Source: Owenia fusiformis (Eukaryota > Annelida > Polychaeta > Sabellida > Oweniidae). From it: a stretch of 64,000 bases of DNA. The position numbers and the translations under genes are program-made. Positions 9,877 to 22,272 of the stretch are shown here, piece after piece; the stretch's first letter is position 1; every line of letters starts with the position of its first letter. The notes beneath the pieces were generated by a model that saw nothing but the letters and a program-made list of their open reading frames with translations, made no database searches and was not told where the DNA came from. The stretch is from the NCBI GenBank assembly GCA_903813345.2, contig CAIIXF020000008.1:38814867-38878866 (forward strand), read 5' to 3'.

Positions 9877-12800
9877 ATGGAGGATGGTACGTAAATTTTT
9901 TCGTCCTAATCTAATAAAAGGCTTGAATTATAAATATTTGGTTAATTATGAGTGCAATTATTTAATTATGTATTTATACTAAAGGTTAATGTTCTCATAT
10001 CTAAAGGGTTGTAGTAAGTATATTTAGTAAGAGGCATGTAGCCATGAATGATCAACCAATCGAAGGAAATTTAGTCCAAAACAAGTGAAGTTACTGAAAA
10101 CCATGATCTGAAATCTATTGAAGGTTATACCCTGCTTGCAGAGTCTAGGTAGCTTTAAATCAGTATGCAATCACAGGCGTGGGAACAGAATTACCTATTA
10201 AGCCAGGCGTGGGAACAGATATAAAGATCTCCCCTTGGTACATAGAGTATGGGGGGGGTGCGTGAGGGGGTGGGGGGGGGGTAATTTGTTTCACCTCCCC
10301 CGCACTCTATGTACCAAGGTACTCTAACATAGAATAAGAGGGTGTCTAATAATCTGTTTTCTGTTCCGATGCCTGTGAGGACTACAGTCAGTCATTGACC
10401 CGGGGGTTCACCATATTCAAAATTTGACTGTGCTCCAAAACTGAACCAGGAGCTTTGAATTAGAGTACATATGTATAGTTGAAAGCCAAGGCCCGTAGCC
10501 AGAGGCCAGAAATTCTTTCAAAATCATGCAGTTTTTCACCAATCTGAGAATTTTTTGCATGATTTTTAGCATAAATTGTGAAAAATCTCCCCCCCCCCTG
10601 GAAAAAAGCTCCCCCTCCTGGTAAAAGCTGGCTACGGGCAAGAAGCCCATGGCTGAACCCTCAGATATCAATATATTCCCAACATACCAATCTGTCAACT
10701 TTCAATGTGTTCCCATACCAACCAAAATAAACACCCAAAAGCCATACCAAATGTCCAAATATATGGCCAATGCCATACCAAATGTTCAAATATAGGATCA
10801 ATGCCATACTAGATGTCCAGATATAAGACCTAGGGCATCCAAAACCTTGGAAACAGGGCAGATCTTTGAGGAAAATGATCCAAAACAACTTCTATGTGTT
10901 ACTAATGAAACGCAGTGGCCAGGTGACGAAGGGGAATATCGATATCATCCACTGGATAAGATAAAGTTAACATAAGGTCCTGAAAGCGAAATTCCTCATC
11001 CATATTGTCTTGGCTATTGCACATGCATCTCCAATTTGATTGTTCCATTTGTAATGATTAGGCTCTCTAGGTTCGATTTAAGACTTTTTCAAATTTTTTA
11101 ACCCTCTACCAATAATATATGAATAAAAACTGTTACAAAATTGAAAGATGTAGAGCAAGTATGGAATCAGCTACTGTGTGCTTACTTGAAAATTACTTTC
11201 AATTTCAATCAAATATTAAATAAGATTTAAAACATGTGAATGAACATAAGGGTTTTACTACACTATACTTTTCAAATAGTAGAACTTTTGATTCCTGAAT
11301 ATAGTCACATCTAAATCAGAACAGCAATACAATAAATTCATGAGATAAGTGAATTATTATTTCTTGCATGTTTCAGATGTGTCATCAAAAATCAGGGAGA
11401 TGATCAGAGCCTCAATGACAGTGAGGGATATGCACTATGTTCTTCAAAAAGAAGGAATAAATATAAGGTATGTTAATGAAAGACATTTATGGCCACCAAA
11501 CATTTGAAATAGAAAATATTATATTAATATTTTATTCTTATCAAATTAAATTAAGAGCAAGACACTTTTTCAAAACTTACAAATAACTTTAAAAAATAAA
11601 ACATTAGAATCAAAATGATATCATGAAGAAAGCCCTAACTGAGATGCATTTATTAATTTGTATTTGATTGTTCTGTTCTTTTAAGGCAACTATTTAGATT
11701 TTTGATTTACTCTCAAAGTATTGATGATTCAATTACTTTTCACTGTGTTAATTATTATCTACAGGCATATTTGCAATACTTGCATTGTTTCGATTTAATG
11801 TTACTGTAAGATTATTATATAATTGTAGCTACAGTTACTTAAAAAGGAAAGTAGTTCCTGATGTGAGGCGGTCTTTGAAGAACAGCAACTTAGAAACTGT
11901 GATCAGTGCAATTCAGGTTAGTTTGAGAAATGTTGGTGTTTGGTGAAAATTTTAGGCTATAGATCTCATCCACTTACATTGTTTTCTGATTTAGATAATA
12001 GTTGAGATTTTAACAGTTATTTTGACATTATGTTCCCAGGCTTCACATTCAGATTGTCGAGATGTTTTTCTGCAAAACTCTACAGAATAGACCATTAACT
12101 TTAAAATCTCTGTTTAGATTTGTTTTTAGTGAGATGCAAAGGGATTTGATAATATATTTGACTTGATCTTGATTGACATGATGTTATTATATCACTCTAT
12201 GAGAATAAGAATGTCCCAACTCACATTTTTGTGAAACTGAGAAATAAATTTTTGAAAGTTTAAGCATCTGTAACTTCAATACTTATACATGTATATATCT
12301 GTCATTTCTGAAATTTTCACTGTATTTTAAATCCAAAATGTTATGTACACTGTGTACACTAAAGAATCCATGAATTTTAAGATTTTCTACCAACTTTTGA
12401 GCATATTAAAGATGGAGATTGGACAATTCAATTGCAAGAGTATATTATTATCAAAGATTAAAGCTGTAAGCTTCATGTCCATTTTGCTATGTATTTTCAA
12501 TGGACACAAATTTTTTAATTTTTTTTCCAAAATAAATTTGAATGTCGGTATAAATTGTAATTTGATAAAATGGGACAGTATTATTCTCATACTACGATAT
12601 TGTAAAATAAAATTAATTTTTCTTGGACCACAATTTAAATGCTAGTGCATTCCCAAAAGTTGACATTTTTATATGACATTTTGATAGGATGAACTTAAGA
12701 GTGCAACAAGGTCCGTTGGATGTAATGAGCTGTTGCAGGTGCTCCGGATGACCCATGGGATCTACATTCCAAGGTACACCTTTGCCCATGTTACAAAAAA

Positions 12801-15800
12801 GTTACTTTTTACTAATTTTATTGGAAAAATGCAGATGTGTTCCTGCCATCCATCAGGTCTATGACGGGAATTTCCGTAAAGAGATGTTAATGTGATGCTA
12901 CCTTTGATTTTTCTAAAACTTGATAAATCATGTTCAGAATGTAAGTTAACCCTTTCTCAACGATAGGCTCCATGTAGGCTCCCCTGAAGGGTTTTTAAGA
13001 TATCCATTCATGTGATGCAGACTGTTCTAATACCAAAACAAGTGGATATCACGTGTGCAATGTGCGTATATTAATGGTCATTTTTGAATTTGAAATTGTG
13101 ATATTTCATGAACTAAGACATGTTGGGTACTCAATTATATTCATCCATGTGTAGAGGTTACCTAATAAAATGAAAATTTTGTCTATAGTTGTATTCCTCA
13201 TTTTTTAAGGACTAAGCATTCATCCTTGCTCCATAGCAAATAATTTGAAATTGCTTCTTCATTACACAGTTTACAGCTTTCATTCAGTTTTGGTGATCGA
13301 GATAACCAATCGATGCATATAATTTTTTAATTTTGAAAGTCATGACCTCCCTGTGTGAAATATTTAAAAAATTAAAAACATTTATCAGATATGTGCTACC
13401 TCTAATCAAGCGGTGCAGATATCGTCACTTTTTCAGATATCTGGATATCCGAACCGCTTTGTAATAGGAAGCACATTTTTGTTAAATGTTTCCCAATTTG
13501 TTTAAATCATACAGGCCCCTTTCTCCTTTCAAAATACAGATACAATTTGTATCAATAATGTCATCTTGATCACAAATACTGGATGAAGGCTGTTTACGCT
13601 GTGAAACCGCTGCAATTTCAAAATATTTGCTTTGGAGAGCGTATTATTGCTTGCTGTGTTGCTATAGAATGAACTACACACCTATTTACACAATTTCCTT
13701 TTTATTAGGGAACCTGTTCCCATGTATGAATGTAATCGAGTACCAAACATGCCCTAATTGGTGAAATATAATGGAATCAAATTCAAAAATTACCATTAAT
13801 ATCGGCACCTTATGCATATTAAATCTGCACCGCTTGTTTTCGGATTGCACAATATGCATAGAGTGCATTATGGCTGACGAAAATTAAGGTAAAACCAATG
13901 GATCGCATGCTTTTTCCATATGGGTAAATAACAAAGGAAATATTGTTCTTTTAAAGGGGTTAATAACTGTATCTCAAAAGACAACAAATTGATACAGAAC
14001 CTACTTTCCATCCTCTTTTTGTATCTAAATGCCTTGTCCAATTCTGGTGTAATTCCCTTAAGCCCTTTGCCTGATGATATATTTATTTTGGTCATCATTT
14101 ATATTTCAGAGATTTATTGAGAGTTCTTCTCAGAGTGCTCGATCCAGATGGTGTTTCTTCAAGAAAAAGAAGAAGACTAGTCAGGAGGGAGTACAGATCA
14201 AAGGTTGGTTTAATAAACCATGATGATTAGTTAAGCAAAGTATTGGCATCATTTAGTGTCTGCTTAAGGTCTCAGGGTAGTTATAACAAATTTACACCAA
14301 AAGAGAAATGAAAATACACATGGATTTTAGAATTTTTTGAAGTAAGATAAAAGAGTTCTGCTTTAACCTCCAATCTTGAAGGTTGTAAATAACTATTAAA
14401 GTGTTTTTTTAAAGTGTAAAGTAAACTTTTAATTTTTGAGAAAATGGAGATGATTTTGGAATGAGAACTGGATTATTTGAAGCAAGTTGACACTTTGTAA
14501 ACCTTATTTGTAAACCTTTTTTGATCTTGAGAGTACTTTGACATTTGATTTTAAATTGAAGTGCATTTATTAAATTAGTTAACGAAAAGTAATTGTTGAA
14601 ATTCTTTAAGTTTTCTAAGCCCTCGAAAGTTATATGCATCCTTTAATTTATTGATTCATCAAAATGTTGATATGATTGTTAAGTTCAATAGTTAAGCCTC
14701 TATTGACTTGATTGTAGGCATGAACCCATGATTGTTATTCATAATGAAGCACAGGGTCCTGTTTGAGATATATAAGACAGTGTATGGAGTGGTAACATTC
14801 TAGTTTCAAAGAGACGTGCTTAGGTGAAACTCTCACTGGTTTAATGATCCCATTAAACACCCCTTGTAGCTTTAAATATCCTTTATCCTGTAGGCTGAAG
14901 CATAAGATGTATAAAGTCTAAGCATAAACATCACTGGTACTCACTGATGGAAGAACTTCCAGGCTTCGTTTTTTATTTTCGATTCTACACCACTTATGAG
15001 TCAATTTGTGGACTTTTGTTACGTTGACGATCTTCATGAAATTGTCAAATTGGAAGTATTCATGAAGACCATCAACGCAACAAAAGCGAGCAACTAGATA
15101 TGTAAATTGCCTCTTCGTTAAGTAGTTGATCCACATGTTACTGGTCAATTTATGAGTAGTGCATGAACTTGTTCAAAATTGAAATAGGCAAATTCTATAA
15201 GTGCTAGAAAAATAATGATCTGTTACGAAAAAAACACAATTTCTATCTTTATTTTGTGATACAATTTATTATCCATTTACATGTTTTATTTATAGGGGCC
15301 AAGTTATATATGGCATTTGGATGGATACGATAAGCTGTCTCCATTTGGTATATGTATCCATGGATGCATTGATGGGTAAGTTACAAGGGTCATTCAAAAA
15401 GTTTCTGACTGCTGGCTCTAGATCTCAAAAAAATGAAGGCCTAATGTCGCCTTTTAAACAACTTATTTTAGTATTATTCCTACCCTCCATCTTGAATATT
15501 TGACTATTGTATGGTTTAATACAACCCAAAATTATCTGGATAGATTATTTATTTTTCAAAAGAAATTCTTAAGAATAACAACTGTCACTTCGGTACATAA
15601 AATTGTGACAAAATCTTCAATCTTTCCATTATTTCATACACATATAGCTTCATACAACTGTATTAATGTTGTAACATTTTGTTATGTGAATGCCTAATTC
15701 TCTTACTTATTTTTTAGCTTCAGTAGGAGATTATTGTGGCTTAAATGTGGTGCATCAAATAGCAATCCAAAAATAATTGGGAAATATTACTTGGATGCTA

Positions 15801-18800
15801 TCAAAGAAAACGAAGGTAAATTCTATCAAACTTCACTATTTAATTACCCTGCGCGCAGATTCTAGTTATAAACTACATTCTGCCTAGTATCAACTATATT
15901 ATAGTTTAGCAGGCCTGCCCCTTGACTGTGCTTGGATAGCTTGGGTCATCAATCATTTAAAGCAACCGCATGGACCTATTCTCAACCAATCAGCGAGCTT
16001 GAAGGAATAAGTGCTAATTGGGTGCGCAATAATTAAGTGATTACGTAACAGAAAATGACCGTACATAGAAATTCATATGTATTTTGACAGCGAACTCTGA
16101 TTCGCTCGGTGAGTTCAGAGATTTATTGAAAGCTGAAGGAATGAAGATAAAGGTCTCTTTTGACAAGCAAAGTCAAACAAAAGCCAAGTTTACTATTTTT
16201 TAATTTGCTATACTATTTTATCTCTGTAGTTCCTCTAAAGCACCATCCTGTTTCTTTCTATCATTACAGGTGGTTAACCAAGGTTTATTCATTTGTAACT
16301 TGACCTGTTTGTACATGTGTAATTACCCGGATGTGAGTAGGTACTAGTTACCAGTTCCACCACAAGGTTTCTGATTCTGGGTTTTAATTTCCTTGATTTA
16401 GTTTAGAATTTGGATATTATCAGTTTGAGTAGATCAATTTTACAAACATAAATATGTCAAGTAAAATAAAATATTATCTGTCAGGCCCAAGAAAAGATAT
16501 TTCACTTTTTGTGATTTTGTAATATATGGCTATGGTTAATCTCCCCGACCTAGAAGTCACATTTTCAAAGAAGATTAAATAAAACTTGATTTAAAACACA
16601 TTTTTAGATGCAATTTTACATGTATATTACGAATATGATACCCCTTAAACTAAATGTTGAAATGTAATGAATAAATCAATTTTACTTCCACTTGCATCTA
16701 ATATATTAAGTTTAAATCATGTCCTCACAATGTTCATTTTTCAACTGACTGTCTTTAAGGATCGTTACCAAAGATTGTTCGTGCTGATCCTGGTACAGAG
16801 AATGTGATCATTCGGGATCTCCAAATACTGCTGCACAATAAAGACGCCGATGCCTATATTTCCAGCAAGAGTGTACATAACCAGGTAAATATCGTCTAAA
16901 ATATTACTTTTTTAGTAATTATTATAAAGAACTAGCAATCTACCGGATGAGTGGGTCACAGCAACCCCCACATGCTTAGATATTGACCTTTGACCTTGAG
17001 ATGACCTTGGCCCATAAACATTGACCTTCACATAAGGTCACCTTATCATTGTTAGCTAAGGGTCACAACAGCCTCAAGGACCTTAAATCTCCAAATACCT
17101 AAATATTGACCTAGGACCAAGGCCAAGGGTCACAACAGTCCCAAAATAAATTAAAATGTAAAATTCTAAGATATTGACCATTGACCTTGGGATGGCCTTG
17201 TACCATAAAGTGGACCTTGATGCATTCCTCAGCTCACTTTATCATGGGTCGTCAAGGGTCACAGCATGGACCAAGAGACTTAAAAAGCAAATACCTTTAT
17301 GGTGACCTTGGAATGACCTCTGACCTTCATAGAATGCCCACCGCCCCACTTATTATGTTGACAAAGTATGATAGCCCAATGTAAAAAGGTCTAGAAGGAG
17401 ATGTCGGTACAAACAGACAGAGCACCATGCTTAATAGTAAGAATTGTCATAACTAGTGAGACGAATCAGTGTATTATTTTCAGTTTAATAATCATCAATT
17501 GTTCCAGTATTGAAATAGATGTATGAGAGGGAAGGAAAGCATAAATGAGTGGGGCAATTCTGAGGCAGCATCCTACATTTTCCAGATTTGTGACTCAAAG
17601 AATTTACTTATTAAGTAAAGCGTCAATGTTTTAAAAGTTTCAGTTCTGAGGATTTTACAATTTTATTTAAATGCAGGTGGTATTATTAAAATTTTATTCA
17701 TATTCTGAGAACGTAGGGGTTTATCAAGTCAACTATTGGCAATTTACTACAACAATGTTTTATTTTCAGCGTATAGAGCGCTGGTGGAGTTTCCTTCGTA
17801 GCAACAGAACAGATTGGTGGATCACTTATTTTAAGGTATTGAAATTTGTTGTGATATTTATCCCAGAGAACAAATCTGCCAGTTCTCACCCTATATGAAA
17901 AGATACACCAATGTTGAATGTTAAACGAGCCAACAAAAGAGATTTTACCATAATTTTACGATTATATCGGAATCTATGTTATCTTAGAAGTGGAAGATTA
18001 TTAATTTGAAATGTAATAAACGCATATTACTAATTAAAACAGTCATTGATTATACTATTTGAATTCACTGCGATAAATTACTATGAAATTTAATGACTAT
18101 GTAATTTATGAAGAGAAATGGCTATGTGTAAACACTCAGCTATGCTACATGTATATTACTGCTAAGCTCGTCACAAAAAGTCCAACTTTAGTCGTCATTG
18201 CTCGTCTTACCACTGCCATTGGAAATTGGTGCGATCTCTCCACATAGCGTGGTTCTGTTCCCTGTTTTTGACACTTTGCACTATTTGTAGAATGCTACAG
18301 CTGTTATCTGGTTATCCAGTTAATTGTATTTCCCCCTTTTTAACTTAAGAAATGAAATCAATGATAACCAATTAACCATGTGGTGAAAATTAGAGGTATT
18401 GATATGATTGCTTATTGTTACTTTAATGTGATTTCAGAGGTGTATAGTAGGTATTTTCATTTAATTTTTAGGATATGGTCTCAGATAACTTGTACACTGG
18501 GGCTAATTTTGAGAAGTAAGTGTTACTTAATATTTTTTATTTTGAAACATGCTGATACATTATAAGTTCAAACATTTTTGACAGTATTTGTTACCATGTC
18601 TTCATATACAGGGTATCAAATGGCGTTGTGCCCCCCTTCCACAGCATTAACTAGGAGAAGTACACATACATTATATATATCATTAGAAAGAGCATTCAAT
18701 TCTGGACAAAATGAACCCTAGATGACCAGGGTCAGATATTGCTACAAAGTTTCATAAGCATTTGAAATGCACCAGTAAAGTGCTATTTTTATTGATTTTT

Positions 18801-21620
18801 AAAAATTCCTGCATAGACCTTTTTGGTATTGGTGAATACCCGAGCAACAGCTCTGACTTGAATGCTTCAGTTCAAATTGAGCCCATATTAATGGATAAAA
18901 CAGAGCTACTTATGGAAGTTGAAGCTGTAGAGAACAGATATTCCGTAGATATCCTACAGGAGAACCTCAAAAAGTATTGAGATCTCTGCTCAAGACATTG
19001 CTCTTTTCAATGCCCTTTTAACTTGATATCCAGCCTGACTGGCAGCCGTTTAAAGCTGCCGGGGATGGTCAAACTCTCTTTTAAAAGTTGGTTCAAATTA
19101 TGTATTATTTTCTATCATCTATCTTCATCTTTTTACACTCTAAGAACAATTAAATGCTCTTTCCAATGGTATATAGTATGCATATGTTAAACATTGTTAA
19201 ACACTTGTGACAAAAAATGTTAGTTTGATTGACTTGCATTTCATACATATCAGGTAGGTATTAGGCAGGTATTAACTAAAACGCTTATGAGTTTTGGTAA
19301 AATAGTTACCATAGCAACCAATTAAAAGACTTAAATAGGGTCACACTTTAAATTAATATGTTTTGCCTGGTTTGATTATGTTATAACGACCATAGGCTTA
19401 CAGGTGTATGCCCTGTTAAAAAATACTTTTTTTGTAAAACGTTGATAGGAAATGTTTCGATAAATATTACTGACACAGTTCATGCATCATCATACACCCA
19501 TTGTAACAGCATTTAGATTTTCTATCAAATGTTTATATTTCAGAAAACTCATACAATATCTGTATGTCCCAATAATCCAACAAGAGCTGGATGAACTTCG
19601 TGAAAGGTGGAACACCCATAGAATAAGAAAACAAAGGAAAGGAGATGTTGTGTGTGGAGTGCCAAACCTCCTTTTCTACCATTCTGAAAAATATGGTAAG
19701 ATTATCAGATTTAGATCAAAGAACAGGTCCATTTAACAGACTATTGGTCCACTTATACTTTTTCAAAAAAACAAATTCTTCCATTTACTTTTAAAACCGA
19801 TTGCAAGTTGTAGCTAAACCTTTTTTCTTGAGACGTGCAATTTCAAAAGGTTTTCAGTTTCTTTGAAAAATTGGCAATAAGAACCCCTATCACAAGGCTG
19901 TCTGAATATGGGTACACACTATGTATAACATCAAAATAATATCCAAACTTATCATTTTATAGAATTTATTATATGGAACATACAGCATACAAGCATTTGG
20001 AGTAGAACATTGACAAAATCCAGCTATGTATGAAGTTTACCTATGCAAATCTAGAAAACATTGTCATTTTTCGTTCAATTTGTTATCAAGTTTTAGCATG
20101 GTGCTCATTCCCTTTCATTGAAAATTTGACCATCAGCCCACACTCCCACAAAAAAGATATTGAAACAGTATGATGCAGAGACTGTAAAGTAGCTTCTCTG
20201 CAAATATCATTGTTGTGGGAGTTTGGGCTCACCACTAAAACGTAAGTTTTGTGAAGAAAATAAGGCTGACTGGTTTATGTTTTCAATATGGCTGCTAACC
20301 TGGGCATACATGTACTCTACATTACTGTATGTACAGATTAGGCCATTCAAAATTAATTATATGTTGCATTCTGAAGAAGAGCCTTATATTAAAAACTTCA
20401 AAACCTTTATTTATTTAAAGGGTTTTAATATTATTTAATAGTGAAAATGCAATAACACATTGTGGCAAAGCAAACAACACACCCTTTGATTCAGATGACC
20501 TCGTTAATACAATACTGAAGCTTATAAACATGTAGTTTTTAATCAATCTTGAGGAACTCATTTCACTTCACGACAATCATTTCCCTTTATCATTTATATG
20601 CATTGCAAGTACAGAGTACATGGGAACATCTTGTTTTTTCCTGAAAGCGTAGAATTTAGTGACATTAATTATGAAAACAATTTGAATGGCCTAAGTGTTT
20701 GTTTATTAGGGAATAATTATAAATTATTTTAGGCAATCCTTTTATACATGATGCTGCCTTATATTTTATGATATATATTGAAAGAGGATTTCTCTGAATT
20801 ATTTGTGTTTCAAATATGGGAACTGCAAATTGACAAATAACTTTAAAATTAAGTGTCCACACAGACATTTAATTCAAAATGCCAATGGGCTTTTATTAAA
20901 AGTGACCCTATAACAATTTAGAATATGACAAACATGTTTAGAAAACTGGCGAGAAGCAATTGAAATAAGAAAATCCATTCTCATTGAAGTGCCCTTTTGT
21001 GCATTTATCATTTTATCCTAATTGCCCATGGGCATTTAAAATAATAATCTCCTCCCAAAAGTCTCAAAAGGCAACAAGAACATTCATTTTTGAAACAAGA
21101 AAATTTAGTCCCCCTAAAAATGCCCATATGGGGATTTTTATTGCCCGTGAGCATTTATTAAAAATATTTTTATTTCCATTCCAAGTTCTTATTATCAGTC
21201 ACAATCAAAATTAAGCCAAACGCATTCATTTCTTGTATCAGAAAATGGTAAAATTTTGAAAAAGATAGCATCTCTCGAAGTTGACCACCCTAGAGTCAAG
21301 GTCAAATGTCAAAACTCTCAGAAATCACATTTCAAGTAATAAGTCATACTTCCTCTTCAATTCCATGTCAATATACACTTGTTTTGAATCTACTTTCAGC
21401 GCCTGCAGCAGTAAAGTATGAGTGCAAGGTTCGGGAAGATGATCTGAAAGGTGCCTATACCTATACGCTTCCAGAGGACTATCACCAACCTGACAATGAC
21501 ATTACAATAGTATGTCGTCAGATATTAACCGAGAATGGATTGGATTCCCCTAAAGATCACCAGGATGCAAAGGACACATACATTTTACTACGGGAAAGTG
21601 TAAAACATCTATTTAACTGA
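9877..21620 (+). CDS. Intron-rich DDE (rve-type) integrase/transposase, 12 exons, intact triad
   Basis: Exons: 9877-9886, 11377-11467, 11829-11916 (or from 11835), 12688-12773, 14110-14203, 15296-15375, 15718-15815, 16760-16884, 17770-17835, 18472-18515, 19544-19695, 21400-21620. All are GT-AG and every phase joins, giving 384 residues. The N-terminal ~120 residues are helical and basic (HTH-like, then RKRRRLVRREYRSK). The integrase core starts GPSYIWHLDGYDKLSPFG (catalytic D132); the second acidic residue is in VRADPGTEN (D192) and the third in QRIERWWSFLR (E227), spacing D59D34E. A C-terminal segment ending HLFN* follows. The family is a widespread multi-exon animal integrase usually left unnamed; the reaction would be DNA strand transfer in the nucleus. 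A possible poly(A) signal ATTAAA lies near 21783. Nothing suggests inactivation. Confidence 0.9.
10171..10377. mobile_element. Small nested hairpin MITE in integrase intron 1
   Basis: Outer ends CACAGGCGTGGGAACAGA and its inverted form CTGTTCCGATGCCTGTG. An inner inverted pair, CCTTGGTACATAGAGT (about 10233) and ACTCTATGTACCAAGG (ending about 10319), encloses G runs. No coding content. Confidence 0.7.
10488..10650. mobile_element. Degenerate MITE, family with TIR CAGGCCCGTAGCCAG
   Basis: Ends GCCCGTAGCCAG and CTGGCTACGGGC, with interior TTCAAAATCATGCAGTTTTT. It is the most diverged of three copies in the window (others at 35373-35584 and 39006-39202). Confidence 0.8.
13032..13850. mobile_element. 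Foldback element in integrase intron 4
   Basis: The left arm (about 13032-13180) and right arm (about 13690-13850) are diverged inverted repeats ending AAACAAGTGGATATC and CTGCACCGCTTGTTTT. A related copy lies at about 38320-38650 (tip CATACCGCTTGTTTTTG). Non-coding. Confidence 0.7.
14920..15165. mobile_element. Short foldback repeat in integrase intron 5
   Basis: Inner arms CTTTTGTTACGTTGACGATC and GATGGTCTTCATGAA-type reverse complements face each other around 15045. No coding potential. It lies between exons 5 and 6. Confidence 0.55.
16310..16700 (+). repeat. Interspersed repeat, copy 1 (see 26060-26470)
   Basis: Shares GTAAAATAAAATATTATCTG, TTTCACTTTTTGTGATTTT and CACATTTTCAAAGAA with 26060-26470 in the same orientation and order. 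Ends were not resolved. It is in integrase intron 7. Confidence 0.7.
16930..17430. repeat. GACCTT-rich degenerate repeat in integrase intron 8
   Basis: Repeated TGACCTTTGACCTTG and GACCTTGG blocks about 75-120 bp apart, ending near ACAAACAGACAGAGCACC. This resembles the tandem-rich part of an interspersed element. The unit includes the sequence TGACCTTTGACCT, a direct-repeat-1 nuclear-receptor half-site pair, probably by chance. Confidence 0.55.
20285..21395 (+). repeat. Last intron of the integrase gene, source copy of a duplication
   Basis: This intronic ~1.1 kb recurs in the same order and orientation at 22273-24127 with scattered differences. The homology ends a few bases before the acceptor of exon 12 at 21399. 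Shared landmarks include TTTATATGATATATA-type blocks, CAATTGAAATAAGAAAATC and CTTCCTCTTCAATTCCATGT. Confidence 0.9.
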
Positions 21621-22272
21621 ATATTTTTCAAAATCGTTAGAGCCAACAAAAACAATACAAAAATACAATACCAAAATGGATGAAATTGTTGAGATTTGAT
21701 CAACTTGATTAGTTACGAAGAAATGAGGATTTAAACAAGGGTGCCATTGACTTCATGTTGCATATCTACATGTAGACATGGACATTAAAGCTTTAAAGAG
21801 AGAATCAGATCAAGCGAGACGCCCATCAAAAAGCTAGTAATATCTTAGAATATTACTTGCTTAAATGTCATTCCTTTTCATGTCTATTTTCTAAAAATCC
21901 CCTAGTGCACACTTTATATTAGGAAAACTAAAGAGTTTTACAATAATGTATAATTTTTTGGAGAATTCCAACATATCTCATCCATTTTTTCACTTTGAAT
22001 CCATAATAACTTAACCAATTTGTAACATATCGTGAATCTTTTTGGAGATATTCTATTTCAGATTGTGAGGAATAGATTGGAAGCTCAATTGTACATGTCT
22101 CTTGTAATTTTGTCACCCCCATAGATCTGATTTGTAATAACTAAGGCCTTTTTAAAATTTGTTATAACTAAGGCCTTTTTAAAAAAGGATGAGTCTAGAT
22201 ATATGCCCTTTTGATTCCTCAGTTAAATGTTTGTGAAATATTGTTTTTATTTTTATTACTTTCCTAGTTATA

